In this document: in pieces, positions 1-5,992 of the stretch | How the letters are laid out: the number at the start of each line of letters is the position of its first letter | Position numbering within the stretch: the stretch's first letter is position 1 | Origin: Oscillospiraceae bacterium | GTDB taxonomy: Bacteria; Bacillota; Clostridia; Oscillospirales; Ruminococcaceae | NCBI GenBank assembly: GCA_003531585.1 | Contig: DQFX01000002.1 | Coordinates: 1 to 14,653 of the forward strand | DNA: 14,653 bases | Reading direction: 5' to 3' | Position numbers and translations under genes: made by a program | Notes under the pieces: model-generated | Database searches by the model: none | The model's input: the letters and a program-made list of their open reading frames with translations, nothing else | Told to the model about the DNA's origin: nothing

Positions 1-48
1 GACCCTCTGCTTGTAAGGCAGATGCTCTCCCAGCTGAGCTAAACTTCC
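1..48 (-). tRNA. tRNA-Val (anticodon UAC), 5' part, cut by the window edge
   Basis: Read on the minus strand from 48 to 1, the sequence gives a 7-nt acceptor 5' strand (GGAAGTT), TA at positions 8-9, a D arm with GCTC/GAGC pairing around AGCTGGGA, then an anticodon stem TCTGC/GCAGA enclosing the loop CTTACAA. The loop places UAC at 34-36, so the tRNA reads GUA and wobble valine codons. It continues into GGGTC of the variable region and is then cut off. The T arm and acceptor 3' strand lie outside the window, so acceptor pairing and CCA cannot be checked. A leader of about 45 nt separates it from its promoter, with a small hairpin at 51-65 (CTCGA/TCGAG) just before the mature 5' end. More tRNAs may follow beyond the edge. 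Confidence 0.93.
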
Positions 49-99
49 ATCTCGATCGTTTCGAGTTTGTTTCTTTTGTTTCTCCCTGACGACTATTGT

Positions 100-128
100 A
101 TTATACACTATTTCTCCGGATTTGTCAA
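100..128 (-). promoter_or_regulatory. Perfect-consensus sigma-A promoter of the tRNA-Val transcript
   Basis: On the minus strand the -35 is TTGACA (123-128) and the -10 is TATAAT (100-105), with exactly 17 bp between. Both hexamers are full consensus. The predicted start is near 93, about 45 nt before the tRNA. A very strong promoter is expected for a stable RNA operon. Confidence 0.9.
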
Positions 129-138
129 TAGCTTTTTG

Positions 139-165
139 AAAAAATATTAAAAAAATCTTAAAAAA
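139..165 (-). promoter_or_regulatory. Phased A-tracts / UP-element-like region upstream of the tRNA promoter
   Basis: Three A-tracts on the plus strand lie at 139-144, 149-155 and 160-165. Their centres (141.5, 152, 162.5) are 10.5 bp apart, one helical turn. They begin about 10 bp upstream of the -35 of the tRNA promoter. Phased A-tracts bend DNA, and AT-rich sequence at this place commonly contacts the RNA polymerase alpha subunit. The function is inferred; the phasing is visible directly. Confidence 0.65.
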
Positions 166-216
166 TATTTTATGCGCCGTGAACCCGCATTATACCGCGG
201 TTCAGAAAAACAGCGG

Positions 217-308
217 GAAAATAAAAATCTGGAATTCGGAATCCGGAACGCAGATTGCTGTGCCTGAGCAGACGCCGCAACCTGCGTTCCGAACCGTGAA
301 TTCCGGAT
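217..308 (-). terminator. Long palindrome with T-rich tail, probable terminator of the MCP-galM unit
   Basis: Arms at 227-253 and 282-308 pair imperfectly. The outer ends pair through GGAATTC/GAATTCC and the inner ends through a continuous 9-bp block (GGAACGCAG/CTGCGTTCC), with mismatches between and a 28-nt loop. On the minus strand the hairpin lies just after the galM stop and is followed by a T-rich tail (TTTTTATTTT, 227-218). It is much longer than a normal terminator stem, so it may also be a dispersed palindromic element that serves as a terminator. A second, small hairpin (GAACC/GGTTC, 181-203) lies further downstream. Confidence 0.6.
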
Positions 309-315
309 CCTATAA

Positions 316-1356
316 TTATCTTACTGAAAACTCGTAAACCGTAGTGAACCTGTAAGTCTGCCCTGCCTTGTAAACACAGGTCGGGAACTGCGGCTTGTTC
401 GGCGTGTCCGGAGAGAACTGGCTCTCAAGGCACAGACCGGCGTACTTGTTGTACTTCTTGCCGTTCTTTCCGTTCTCGCCGTCCAGGCCTATACCTATAT
501 AGAACTGGATAGCCGGTTTGTCAGTCTTGACGGTCATCACTCTGCCGGTCTCCGGCTCGCAGACCTCGGCTGCGGTGCGCATTACGCCCGGGTCGCCCAG
601 TATGAAGTTGTGGTCGTAGCCGTTCGGGAGCTTTCCATTATCCATGTCCTGGCGCACGGGCTTGGGAGTCTTGAAGTCAAATGCGGTGCCGGTCACAAAC
701 GCCAGCTTGCCAGTAGGGATAAGCAGCTCGTCAACAGGCGTGTACTGGCTCGCATTGATCTGCACAACGTGATCCTTGATGTCCCCGTTTCCGGCGCCCT
801 TGAGGTTGAAATAGCTGTGATTGGTGAGATTTATAACTGTGTCAGCGTCAGAAACCGCCGTGTAGTCGATAACTAGGGCGTTGCTGTTGGTCAGGGTGTA
901 CTTCACGCTGATTTTCAGGGTTCCGGGGTAATTCTCCTCGCCGTCCGGGCTGACGTAGCCGAACGTAACGGAAGGCTCGTCGCCGCCGTCCATTGCGTCC
1001 ACCGTCCACACGCGCTTGTTGTAGCCGAAGAAGCCGCCGTGCAGGTGATTAACCTTGTTGTCGTTCGCGGAGAGCCTGTATTCCCTGCCGGAAACGTTGA
1101 TCTTCGCGCCGCCGATACGGTTAGCATATCTGCCAACCAGCGCGCCGTGGCTGGAATTTCCGTCCACGTACTCCTGAAGCGTGTCGTAGCCCAGAACAAC
1201 ATCGGCGTTCACTCCGTTCCTGTCGGGAACCTCCAGACCTACCACAGCGCCGCCGAAATTAGTCAGCCTTGCGACTGCGCCCCTGCTGTTGGTAAGAGTA
1301 ACCAGCCAGCACTTGTAGCCTCTGAAAAAACCGAATTCACTCTTGGAAATGCTCAT
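316..1356 (-). CDS. galM: Aldose 1-epimerase (galactose mutarotase)
   Basis: A cytoplasmic enzyme that interconverts alpha and beta anomers of aldoses such as galactose and glucose; it is the entry step to the Leloir pathway. The 346 residues match the usual family length of about 340-350. Family motifs seen: GRYANRI near 75-81, NHLHGG with H104/H106, LTNHSYFNL with the proposed general acid H180, GYDHN with substrate-binding D248, and the general base E311 in LCLESQFSPD. I chose the ATG at 1356 because GGAGG (1365-1369) sits 8 nt upstream. A longer reading from TTG/ATG at 1374/1371 would begin inside or before that ribosome site. The ribosome site lies between the MCP stop (1371-1373) and the start, only 14 bp apart, so the gene is the second gene of an MCP-galM operon. 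No other galactose gene is adjacent. The family call is secure; the in vivo sugar is not known. Confidence 0.93.
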   Translation of the reverse strand: MSISKSEFGFFRGYKCWLVTLTNSRGAVARLTNFGGAVVGLEVPDRNGVNADVVLGYDTLQEYVDGNSSHGALVGRYANRIGGAKINVSGREYRLSANDNKVNHLHGGFFGYNKRVWTVDAMDGGDEPSVTFGYVSPDGEENYPGTLKISVKYTLTNSNALVIDYTAVSDADTVINLTNHSYFNLKGAGNGDIKDHVVQINASQYTPVDELLIPTGKLAFVTGTAFDFKTPKPVRQDMDNGKLPNGYDHNFILGDPGVMRTAAEVCEPETGRVMTVKTDKPAIQFYIGIGLDGENGKNGKKYNKYAGLCLESQFSPDTPNKPQFPTCVYKAGQTYRFTTVYEFSVR

Positions 1357-1364
1357 GTCAGATT

Positions 1365-1369
1365 CCTCC
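1365..1369 (-). promoter_or_regulatory. Ribosome binding site deciding the galM start
   Basis: GGAGG on the minus strand, 8 nt before the ATG at 1356 and 1 nt past the MCP stop codon. It favours the 346-residue product over the upstream TTG/ATG codons and suggests coupling to MCP translation. Confidence 0.8.
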
Positions 1370-1370
1370 A

Positions 1371-3524
1371 TCAATATTTGTCGTCGTCAAGGACGATAGT
1401 TCTCTTGGGAGCGGACGCGGGTTTAGGAGCCGCAGGCGTTACCGGAGCATGGCTCACAGCAGGCGCGGGAGCGGCGGGCTTTGCAGCCTTCGGTGCCTCC
1501 GGCTTTGCGGGAGCCTTCGCGGCGGGAGCTGCCGCCTTCGGCTTCTCAGCAGGCTTTTCAGGAGCATTCTGTGCAGGTTTTGCTGCGGGATTCTCACTTA
1601 CCGGCTTTGCAGTCTCAGCGGATTCAGCAGGCTTCGCTGCCGGAGCTTCCTTCTTTTCAGCCGCGGGAGCAGCCGGAGCGGAAGGTGCGGCAGGAGCGCC
1701 GGACTTCAGTGCGTTTGAAGCAGCTCTTGCCGCCTTCTTTCTCTTCTTCTCGGAAGCGGCGTCAGCAATCTTGAAGCGCTGAACCAGGTCAAGCAGCACC
1801 TTCGCCTGACCGGAAAGCTCCTCTGCAGAAGCTGCGCACTCTGCGGAGGATCCGCTGGTCATCTGCACGGATGTGGATATCTGATCCATGCCGACAAGTA
1901 TCTGCTTTACGCTGTCCGCCTGTTCCTGGGAAGCAGCGGCGATCTTGTCGATGACCTTCGCGGTGTCGTCGGTCTCGCTGACGATCTTTGAAAGCATCTT
2001 TGCGGTCTCGTTTGCCATGACTGTGCCGTTTTCAACGGCGGTAAGCGAGGTCTTGATGAGCGCGGTGGTGTTCTTTGCCGCTTCGGCGGTCTTTCCTGCG
2101 AGCTGACCTACCTCGCCGGCAACCACTGCAAAGCCCTTTCCGGCTTCGCCGGCTCTTGCAGCCTCGATGGAAGCGTTGAGGGAAAGAATGTTGGTCTGGA
2201 ACGAAATATCCTCGATGGTCTTGATGATGTTTGCGATCTGCGAGGAGGTCTCGTTGATCTCCTCCATAGCGTGGAGCATGTCGGTCATCTTGACGTTGCC
2301 CTCGTTGACTATCTTCATGCAGTCGTCGGCGAGTACCTTTGCTTTTCCGGCGCTGTCGGCATTAGCGGAAATATTGGAGGATATCTCAACAATGGAGGCG
2401 TTGAGCTCCTCAACGGTAGCAGCCTGCTCGGTAGCCGCCTGTGAAAGCGTGGTTGAATTGTCGCTCATCTTGCTGGAGCCGTCGGATACCAGCTTGCTGG
2501 AAGCCCCGATCTGGCGGATAACATCGCTGGTGCTGTTGATGATGCCGTACAGAGCTGACTTGATAGGAGCGTAGTCGCCGATGTAGTCAGCCGCAGGCTC
2601 TGCGGTGAGATCCTCAGCAGCGAGCTTCGCTGATACCGCCTCGATATCCTTGATGATGGTGTTGGTGTACGCAGTCATGCTGTTTACAGCGTCTGCGAGG
2701 GTCTCAAGCTCGTCGCCGGTATGTACCTCGATGGCGTCGCCGGACAGCTTGCCCTGCTCCATGTCGAGAATCTTCCCGTTGATGGCGTTCAGCGGAACGA
2801 TAATGCGCTTTACGAACTTGGAAATAACCAGCGCGCCGACCACAAAGCTGATCGTGGTGGTGATTATCATTACAAGCACCGCAATGAAAGCGTTGCCGAG
2901 GAACTCCTTGGCGTCGCAGGCGACTACCGCAGTCCAGTCGGTCCCGAGGATCGGAGAAGCCGTAACGATATGATTTCTGCCGTTCTCGGAAACAGTCTCA
3001 ACGCCGGTGATATTCATGTAGCCTGCAACCTGCTCCGCTGAAAGCGAGCCGTTCATGGAAGCAAGGAGACGTCCGTCGTTGGTCAAGAGATAGAACTCGG
3101 TGGTGTCGGAGGTGTGCATGGTATTCACGATGTTTCCGAGCCACGCCGTGCTTGTGGTGATGGAAGCGGTGCCCTTCGGGTAGGTTCCGGTGACTACGAT
3201 GTAGCCGTCGGAGTTTGTGGTAACTCCGGCGGAGCCTTCCGCATGGGTGTTGATCTCAACAATGTTGGAATCGCTGGCGATGATATCGTTTACCTGTGCG
3301 GTGGTTCCGTCGAGGGTAGCAATCATGCTGACGTAGTGCTGTATCGTGGAGCTGAGCAGGTTAGAAGCCGACGACACACGCTCAGACATAGAGTTCTTCA
3401 TGTCGCTGTTGCTCTGCTGAACGAGGCAGGCGGTTCCGGTAATTCCCGCAGAAAGGATTCCGTATGCCAGCACTGCCATTACGGCAATGATTATCCGCGT
3501 TCCTAATGTTTTCTTCTTTTTCAT
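1371..3524 (-). CDS. Methyl-accepting chemotaxis protein with Cache-like sensor and long Ala/Pro/Lys tail
   Basis: A transmembrane chemoreceptor that signals to CheA/CheW. Domains in the 717 residues: basic N-terminus and TM1 (about 9-34); an external sensor of about 175 residues that ends like a Cache domain (ITASPILGTDW-type motif near 186-197); TM2 (about 212-236); HAMP (about 237-290); then the cytoplasmic MA helical hairpin (about 330-585). The hairpin tip is intact: FQTNILSLNASIEAARAGEAGKGFAVVAGEV at 442-472, the CheA/CheW-binding signature. Beyond 589 is a tail of about 130 residues that begins with a Lys/Arg cluster, continues Ala/Pro/Lys/Glu-rich and low-complexity, and ends in RTIVLDDDKY. 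It lacks the NWETF-type CheR tether. The start ATG has AGGT 6 nt upstream and a consensus promoter behind it. galM follows at 14 bp. The ligand is unknown; a sugar is a reasonable guess from galM. No flagellar or other chemotaxis gene is in the window. Confidence 0.92.
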   Translation of the reverse strand: MKKKKTLGTRIIIAVMAVLAYGILSAGITGTACLVQQSNSDMKNSMSERVSSASNLLSSTIQHYVSMIATLDGTTAQVNDIIASDSNIVEINTHAEGSAGVTTNSDGYIVVTGTYPKGTASITTSTAWLGNIVNTMHTSDTTEFYLLTNDGRLLASMNGSLSAEQVAGYMNITGVETVSENGRNHIVTASPILGTDWTAVVACDAKEFLGNAFIAVLVMIITTTISFVVGALVISKFVKRIIVPLNAINGKILDMEQGKLSGDAIEVHTGDELETLADAVNSMTAYTNTIIKDIEAVSAKLAAEDLTAEPAADYIGDYAPIKSALYGIINSTSDVIRQIGASSKLVSDGSSKMSDNSTTLSQAATEQAATVEELNASIVEISSNISANADSAGKAKVLADDCMKIVNEGNVKMTDMLHAMEEINETSSQIANIIKTIEDISFQTNILSLNASIEAARAGEAGKGFAVVAGEVGQLAGKTAEAAKNTTALIKTSLTAVENGTVMANETAKMLSKIVSETDDTAKVIDKIAAASQEQADSVKQILVGMDQISTSVQMTSGSSAECAASAEELSGQAKVLLDLVQRFKIADAASEKKRKKAARAASNALKSGAPAAPSAPAAPAAEKKEAPAAKPAESAETAKPVSENPAAKPAQNAPEKPAEKPKAAAPAAKAPAKPEAPKAAKPAAPAPAVSHAPVTPAAPKPASAPKRTIVLDDDKY

Positions 3525-3575
3525 AATTTGACCTCACTTTATTGAGCAGCCGATGACCGCCCAGTACTTATTAAT

Positions 3576-3604
3576 ATTTTATCACCTTTTATCCATACTG
3601 TCAA
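3576..3604 (-). promoter_or_regulatory. Sigma-A promoter of the MCP-galM operon
   Basis: Minus strand: -35 TTGACA (3599-3604), 17-bp spacer, -10 TAAAAT (3576-3581, one mismatch to consensus). The predicted start near 3569 gives a leader of about 45 nt before the MCP ATG. I searched for a sigma-28 type motility promoter (TAAA and GCCGATAA boxes at proper spacing) and did not find one, so expression looks housekeeping. Confidence 0.8.
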
Positions 3605-3898
3605 CAGAAATTTGGTATTTTTTTGTGCAAGTTCTACTTCTAAAAAAGGTTTTATTCGGCTGAAGTCCATTTAATAGACACCAGTCGAGAGTTGTTATGC
3701 GGTTTGAAGCTGATATCCGCTGATCCGCCATTTTATTTTCCCTTCTCCCATCTTTTTTCACATGAAGATGAGTTTCTGTATATGTGCTGAAATTTACAGA
3801 CAATGATTCACAAAGTACGAAAAAAACAGAAATCATTTATTCGTGAGCGTGCGTTTAAATTGATCGTCTGTTGGAAGCGAGCTTCAGGTCAGCGGGCG
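3605..3898. other. AT-rich intergenic stretch, no gene recognised
   Basis: About 290 bp between the gltA terminator and the MCP promoter. It holds one AT-rich inverted repeat (AATGATT at 3802-3808 and AATCATT at 3831-3837) and a small palindrome, GAAGCGAGCTTC (3874-3885). On the minus strand an open frame of up to 84 codons runs 3836-3582 with an internal ATG after a GGAGAAGG-like site. It runs into the MCP promoter, shows no recognisable motif, and I do not call it. Confidence 0.5.
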
Positions 3899-3922
3899 AA
3901 AAAAAGGGGGCGTTCCGCCCCC
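3899..3922 (-). terminator. Rho-independent terminator of the marR-gltA operon
   Basis: On the minus strand a perfect 7-bp GC stem (GGGGGCG/CGCCCCC, 3906-3922) with a 3-nt loop is followed by seven T (3905-3899). It lies 6 bp after the gltA stop. Confidence 0.93.
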
Positions 3923-3928
3923 TAATAA

Positions 3929-5254
3929 TTATTCGATCTCCTCCATTACGCTCTTGTACGCGGGACGAATGATCTTGCCCATGCCTACCAGCTCCTCGAT
4001 CCGGTGTGCCGACCAGCCGACTACCCTGGCGATGGCGAACAGCGGAGTGTACAGCTCCAGCGGGATTCCCAGCATGTCGTAAACAAAGCCGCTGTAGAAA
4101 TCCACGTTGGGGCTTACGCCCTTGTAAATGCGGCGCTTCTCCGCAATAAGCTGCGGAGCTATCTCCTCAATCGCGGAGTACAGCGCCATATCGGAGGTCT
4201 TGCCCTTCGCCTCGGCGAGCTTCTGAACGTAGGACTTCAGCACGCGCTCGCGCGGGTCGGAGATGGAGTACACCGCGTGACCCATTCCGTATATCAGACC
4301 CTTTCCGTCGAACGCCTCGCCCGCCAGCAGCTTTGAAAGGTACGCGCGCACCGCGTCCTTGTCCTGCGGGTCGGTGACGTGGGTGCGGATATCCTGCATC
4401 ATCTGCATAACCTTGAGGTTCGCGCCGCCGTGACGCGGACCCTTCAGTGAGGACATAGCCGCGGCTATCGCGGAATATGTATCCGAACCGGAGGAGGTAA
4501 CGACGCGGGTCGTGAACGTGGAGTTGTTTCCGCCGCCGTGCTCCATGTGGAGCATGAGCACGATGTCCAGCACCCGTGCCTCAAGCTCGGTGTACTGCAT
4601 ATCCGGGCGGAGCAGCCGCAGGAAGTTCTCCGCGGTGGAAAGCCCCGTCGCCGGGCGGTGGATATACATGCTGTCGTCGTTCTCGTAGTGGTTGTACGCA
4701 TGGTAGCCGTACACCGCCAGCATCGGGAACACCGCCGTGAGCTGGAGGCACTGCCTGATACAATTGTCGATGGAATTCGACGCAATGTCGTCGTCATAGG
4801 ATGACAGCGTGAGAATGCTCTTGGTCATGGAATTCATGATGTCCTTCGACGGAGCCTTCATTATAACGTCCCGGGTGAAGTTCGACGGAAGCGTGCGGCA
4901 CTCGGTCAGCACGTCGTTGAACTCCGCAAGCTGCTGAGCCGTCGGCATTTCGCCGAATATCAGGAGATACGCCGTCTTTTCAAAGCCGAAGCCGTCGAGG
5001 TTCTTTATAAGCGTGTTTATGTTGTACCCGCGGTACCACAGCTCGCCGTCGCAGGGAACGTGTTCGCCGTTTTCGTCCTTGAACGAAACCACCTTCGAAA
5101 TGCGCGTAAGTCCGGTCAGCACGCCCTTTCCGTTGATGTCGCGCAGTCCGCGGTTAACGCCATATTCCCGGAACAGCTCGTCGGATATCGTGTCGTGCTC
5201 AACGCAGAGCTTCTGCTTATCCGCTGCGAATTCGTTAATCTTTTCAAATGCCAT
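3929..5254 (-). CDS. gltA: Citrate synthase
   Basis: Condenses acetyl-CoA with oxaloacetate to citrate in the cytoplasm; in gut Clostridia this usually feeds 2-oxoglutarate and glutamate synthesis through a partial TCA route. The 441 residues carry the full active-site set: MEHGGGNNSTF (about 237-247, H239), GPRHGGAN with H275, GMGHAVYS with H326, PNVDFYSG with D385, and GWSAHRIEE near 413-421. The ATG at 5254 is preceded by AAGGAGGA (5261-5268) at 6 nt, an excellent ribosome site. The gene begins 37 bp after the MarR-type gene with no promoter between, so it is the second gene of that operon, and a strong terminator follows. 2-Methylcitrate synthase is a related alternative that I cannot exclude from sequence, but no propionate genes are nearby. 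Control by a MarR regulator, rather than CcpC-type citrate control, would be uncommon. Confidence 0.93.
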   Translation of the reverse strand: MAFEKINEFAADKQKLCVEHDTISDELFREYGVNRGLRDINGKGVLTGLTRISKVVSFKDENGEHVPCDGELWYRGYNINTLIKNLDGFGFEKTAYLLIFGEMPTAQQLAEFNDVLTECRTLPSNFTRDVIMKAPSKDIMNSMTKSILTLSSYDDDIASNSIDNCIRQCLQLTAVFPMLAVYGYHAYNHYENDDSMYIHRPATGLSTAENFLRLLRPDMQYTELEARVLDIVLMLHMEHGGGNNSTFTTRVVTSSGSDTYSAIAAAMSSLKGPRHGGANLKVMQMMQDIRTHVTDPQDKDAVRAYLSKLLAGEAFDGKGLIYGMGHAVYSISDPRERVLKSYVQKLAEAKGKTSDMALYSAIEEIAPQLIAEKRRIYKGVSPNVDFYSGFVYDMLGIPLELYTPLFAIARVVGWSAHRIEELVGMGKIIRPAYKSVMEEIE

Positions 5255-5291
5255 GTTGCGTCCTCCTTCATTGTGTGGTCAGATGGTCGTA

Positions 5292-5732
5292 TCAGTTCTC
5301 CGAACCCCTTGTGGTGAGCTTCCTCAGCAAGGTGTAAAGGGTCTGCTTTTCTTCGATGTTGAGCGGTTCAAGAAACCTGTGCGCCTGCTCCCTCGCCTTT
5401 CCTTTCAGCCAGTCGGAGCGTTCCTGCCCCGAGGCGGTCAGCGCCACTATCGTTTCCCGCTTGTCGAGCTGGTTCTTGCTGCGGATTATGTACCCGTCGT
5501 GCTCCAGCTTCGCCAGGGATTCGGACATGCTCTGCGGGCTCACCTGGAGCATCTCCGACAGCCGCTTCTGCACCACTTCGCCGTATCTTCCTATCGTCAG
5601 CAGTATCCGCTCGCGCTCCAGCAGCGTGTGCTCCCCGCCAAGGAACTCGCTGTTCCCCGCCGATATCTGCCCGCGCAGCCTCGCGAACCAGTCATGTATC
5701 AGCCCTGTGAGCTGCTCGTCTATGTCCGACAT
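5292..5732 (-). CDS. MarR-family transcriptional regulator
   Basis: A winged-helix DNA-binding protein, expected to act as a dimer and to be released or altered by a small ligand. The 146 residues match the usual MarR length. The N-terminal dimerisation helix is followed by the helix-turn-helix at about 53-80 (VVQKRLSEMLQVSPQSMS, then ESLAKLEHDGYI), the wing with the typical DKRETIVALT at 90-99, and C-terminal dimerisation helices (about 103-141). I chose the ATG at 5732 because AAGGGGTGA precedes it, it lies downstream of the predicted transcription start, and the longer frame to 5870 would run through the promoter. It is first in an operon with citrate synthase, 37 bp ahead. A 10-bp direct repeat over its own promoter suggests autoregulation. 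There is no conserved cysteine of the OhrR type at the N-terminus, so the ligand is not predictable. Confidence 0.9.
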   Translation of the reverse strand: MSDIDEQLTGLIHDWFARLRGQISAGNSEFLGGEHTLLERERILLTIGRYGEVVQKRLSEMLQVSPQSMSESLAKLEHDGYIIRSKNQLDKRETIVALTASGQERSDWLKGKAREQAHRFLEPLNIEEKQTLYTLLRKLTTRGSEN

Positions 5733-5775
5733 CAGTTCACCCCTTCCGGTTCGTTTTAATTCCCTTAAAATTACA

Positions 5776-5824
5776 TCAAGTACCTTATGATTATACCATA
5801 CTTTACCGACTTTGTCAAGTACCT
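5776..5824. promoter_or_regulatory. Direct repeat bracketing the marR promoter, candidate MarR operator
   Basis: TCAAGTACCT occurs exactly at 5776-5785 and at 5815-5824, 39 bp apart. Read in the direction of transcription, AGGTACTTGA overlaps the -35 and recurs just after the -10. Each copy has a palindromic core (GTAC within CAAGTACCT). Repression by a protein bound at both copies would block RNA polymerase. Assignment to this MarR protein is inference. Confidence 0.55.
5790..5818 (-). promoter_or_regulatory. Perfect-consensus promoter of the marR-gltA operon
   Basis: Minus strand: -35 TTGACA (5813-5818), 17-bp spacer, -10 TATAAT (5790-5795). The predicted start near 5783 gives a leader of about 50 nt. 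A promoter this strong usually needs repression, which fits the overlapping direct repeat. Confidence 0.88.
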
Positions 5825-5858
5825 GAGCGCATTTGAAATAATAATCTGATGAATTCAT

Positions 5859-5871
5859 TGTGTAAAACACA
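5859..5871. repeat. 13-bp palindrome in the divergent control region
   Basis: TGTGT-AAA-ACACA, a perfect inverted repeat with 5-bp arms. It lies between the two divergent promoters, 31 bp upstream of the -35 of the diguanylate cyclase promoter. A candidate regulator site; no regulator is assigned. Confidence 0.4.
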
Positions 5872-5875
5872 TAAA

Positions 5876-5903
5876 AATTAGCGGAAACGCCAACACGCTA
5901 ATT
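5876..5903. promoter_or_regulatory. Inverted repeat AATTAGCG-N12-CGCTAATT abutting the GGDEF promoter
   Basis: Perfect 8-bp arms at 5876-5883 and 5896-5903. The arm centres are 20 bp apart (about two helical turns) and the right arm overlaps the -35 by 2 bp. This geometry suits a dimeric regulator contacting one DNA face. The regulator is unknown; the adjacent MarR protein is one candidate, but the sequence does not resemble the repeat over the marR promoter. Confidence 0.5.
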
Positions 5904-5930
5904 GACAGGTGGAGTTAAACGTGGTATAAT
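5902..5930 (+). promoter_or_regulatory. Perfect-consensus promoter of the diguanylate cyclase gene
   Basis: TTGACA (5902-5907), 17-bp spacer, TATAAT (5925-5930). The predicted start near 5937 gives a leader of about 55 nt. Divergent from the marR promoter, with 83 bp between the two -35 boxes. Confidence 0.9.
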
Positions 5931-5979
5931 AAATTGGTATATATAAAGTATGAAAGCTCGGAAAAGCTTCATTCGGGAA

Positions 5980-5987
5980 AAGGTGAT
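5980..5987 (+). promoter_or_regulatory. Ribosome binding site favouring a TTG start
   Basis: AAGGTGAT matches the extended anti-Shine-Dalgarno complement. Its GG lies 9 nt before the TTG at 5993. The nearer ATG at 5986 is out of frame and too close (2 nt). Confidence 0.65.
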
Positions 5988-5992
5988 GATCG

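Noticed and set aside
1039..1782. A 247-codon plus-strand open frame with a Gly/Ala/Phe-rich product opposite galM and MCP
   Set aside because: It is the antisense reading of the GC-rich Ala/Pro tail of the MCP and the start of galM. It has no ribosome site and no family motif.
3605..3760. A sigma-28 motility promoter for the chemoreceptor
   Set aside because: TAAA and GCCGA-like pieces occur but at the wrong spacing (about 9 instead of about 15 bp). A good sigma-A promoter is present instead.
3582..3836. An 84-codon minus-strand open frame, with an internal 49-codon version starting MADQRIS after a GGAGAAGG-like site
   Set aside because: It runs into the MCP promoter, shows no recognisable domain, and codes in an AT-rich interval unlike the neighbouring genes. 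It could be a remnant or dispersed element, but nothing supports it as a gene.
5733..5870. N-terminal extension of the MarR protein to a start at 5870
   Set aside because: It would run through the promoter and include the -10, and 146 residues from 5732 match the family. The ribosome site also supports 5732.
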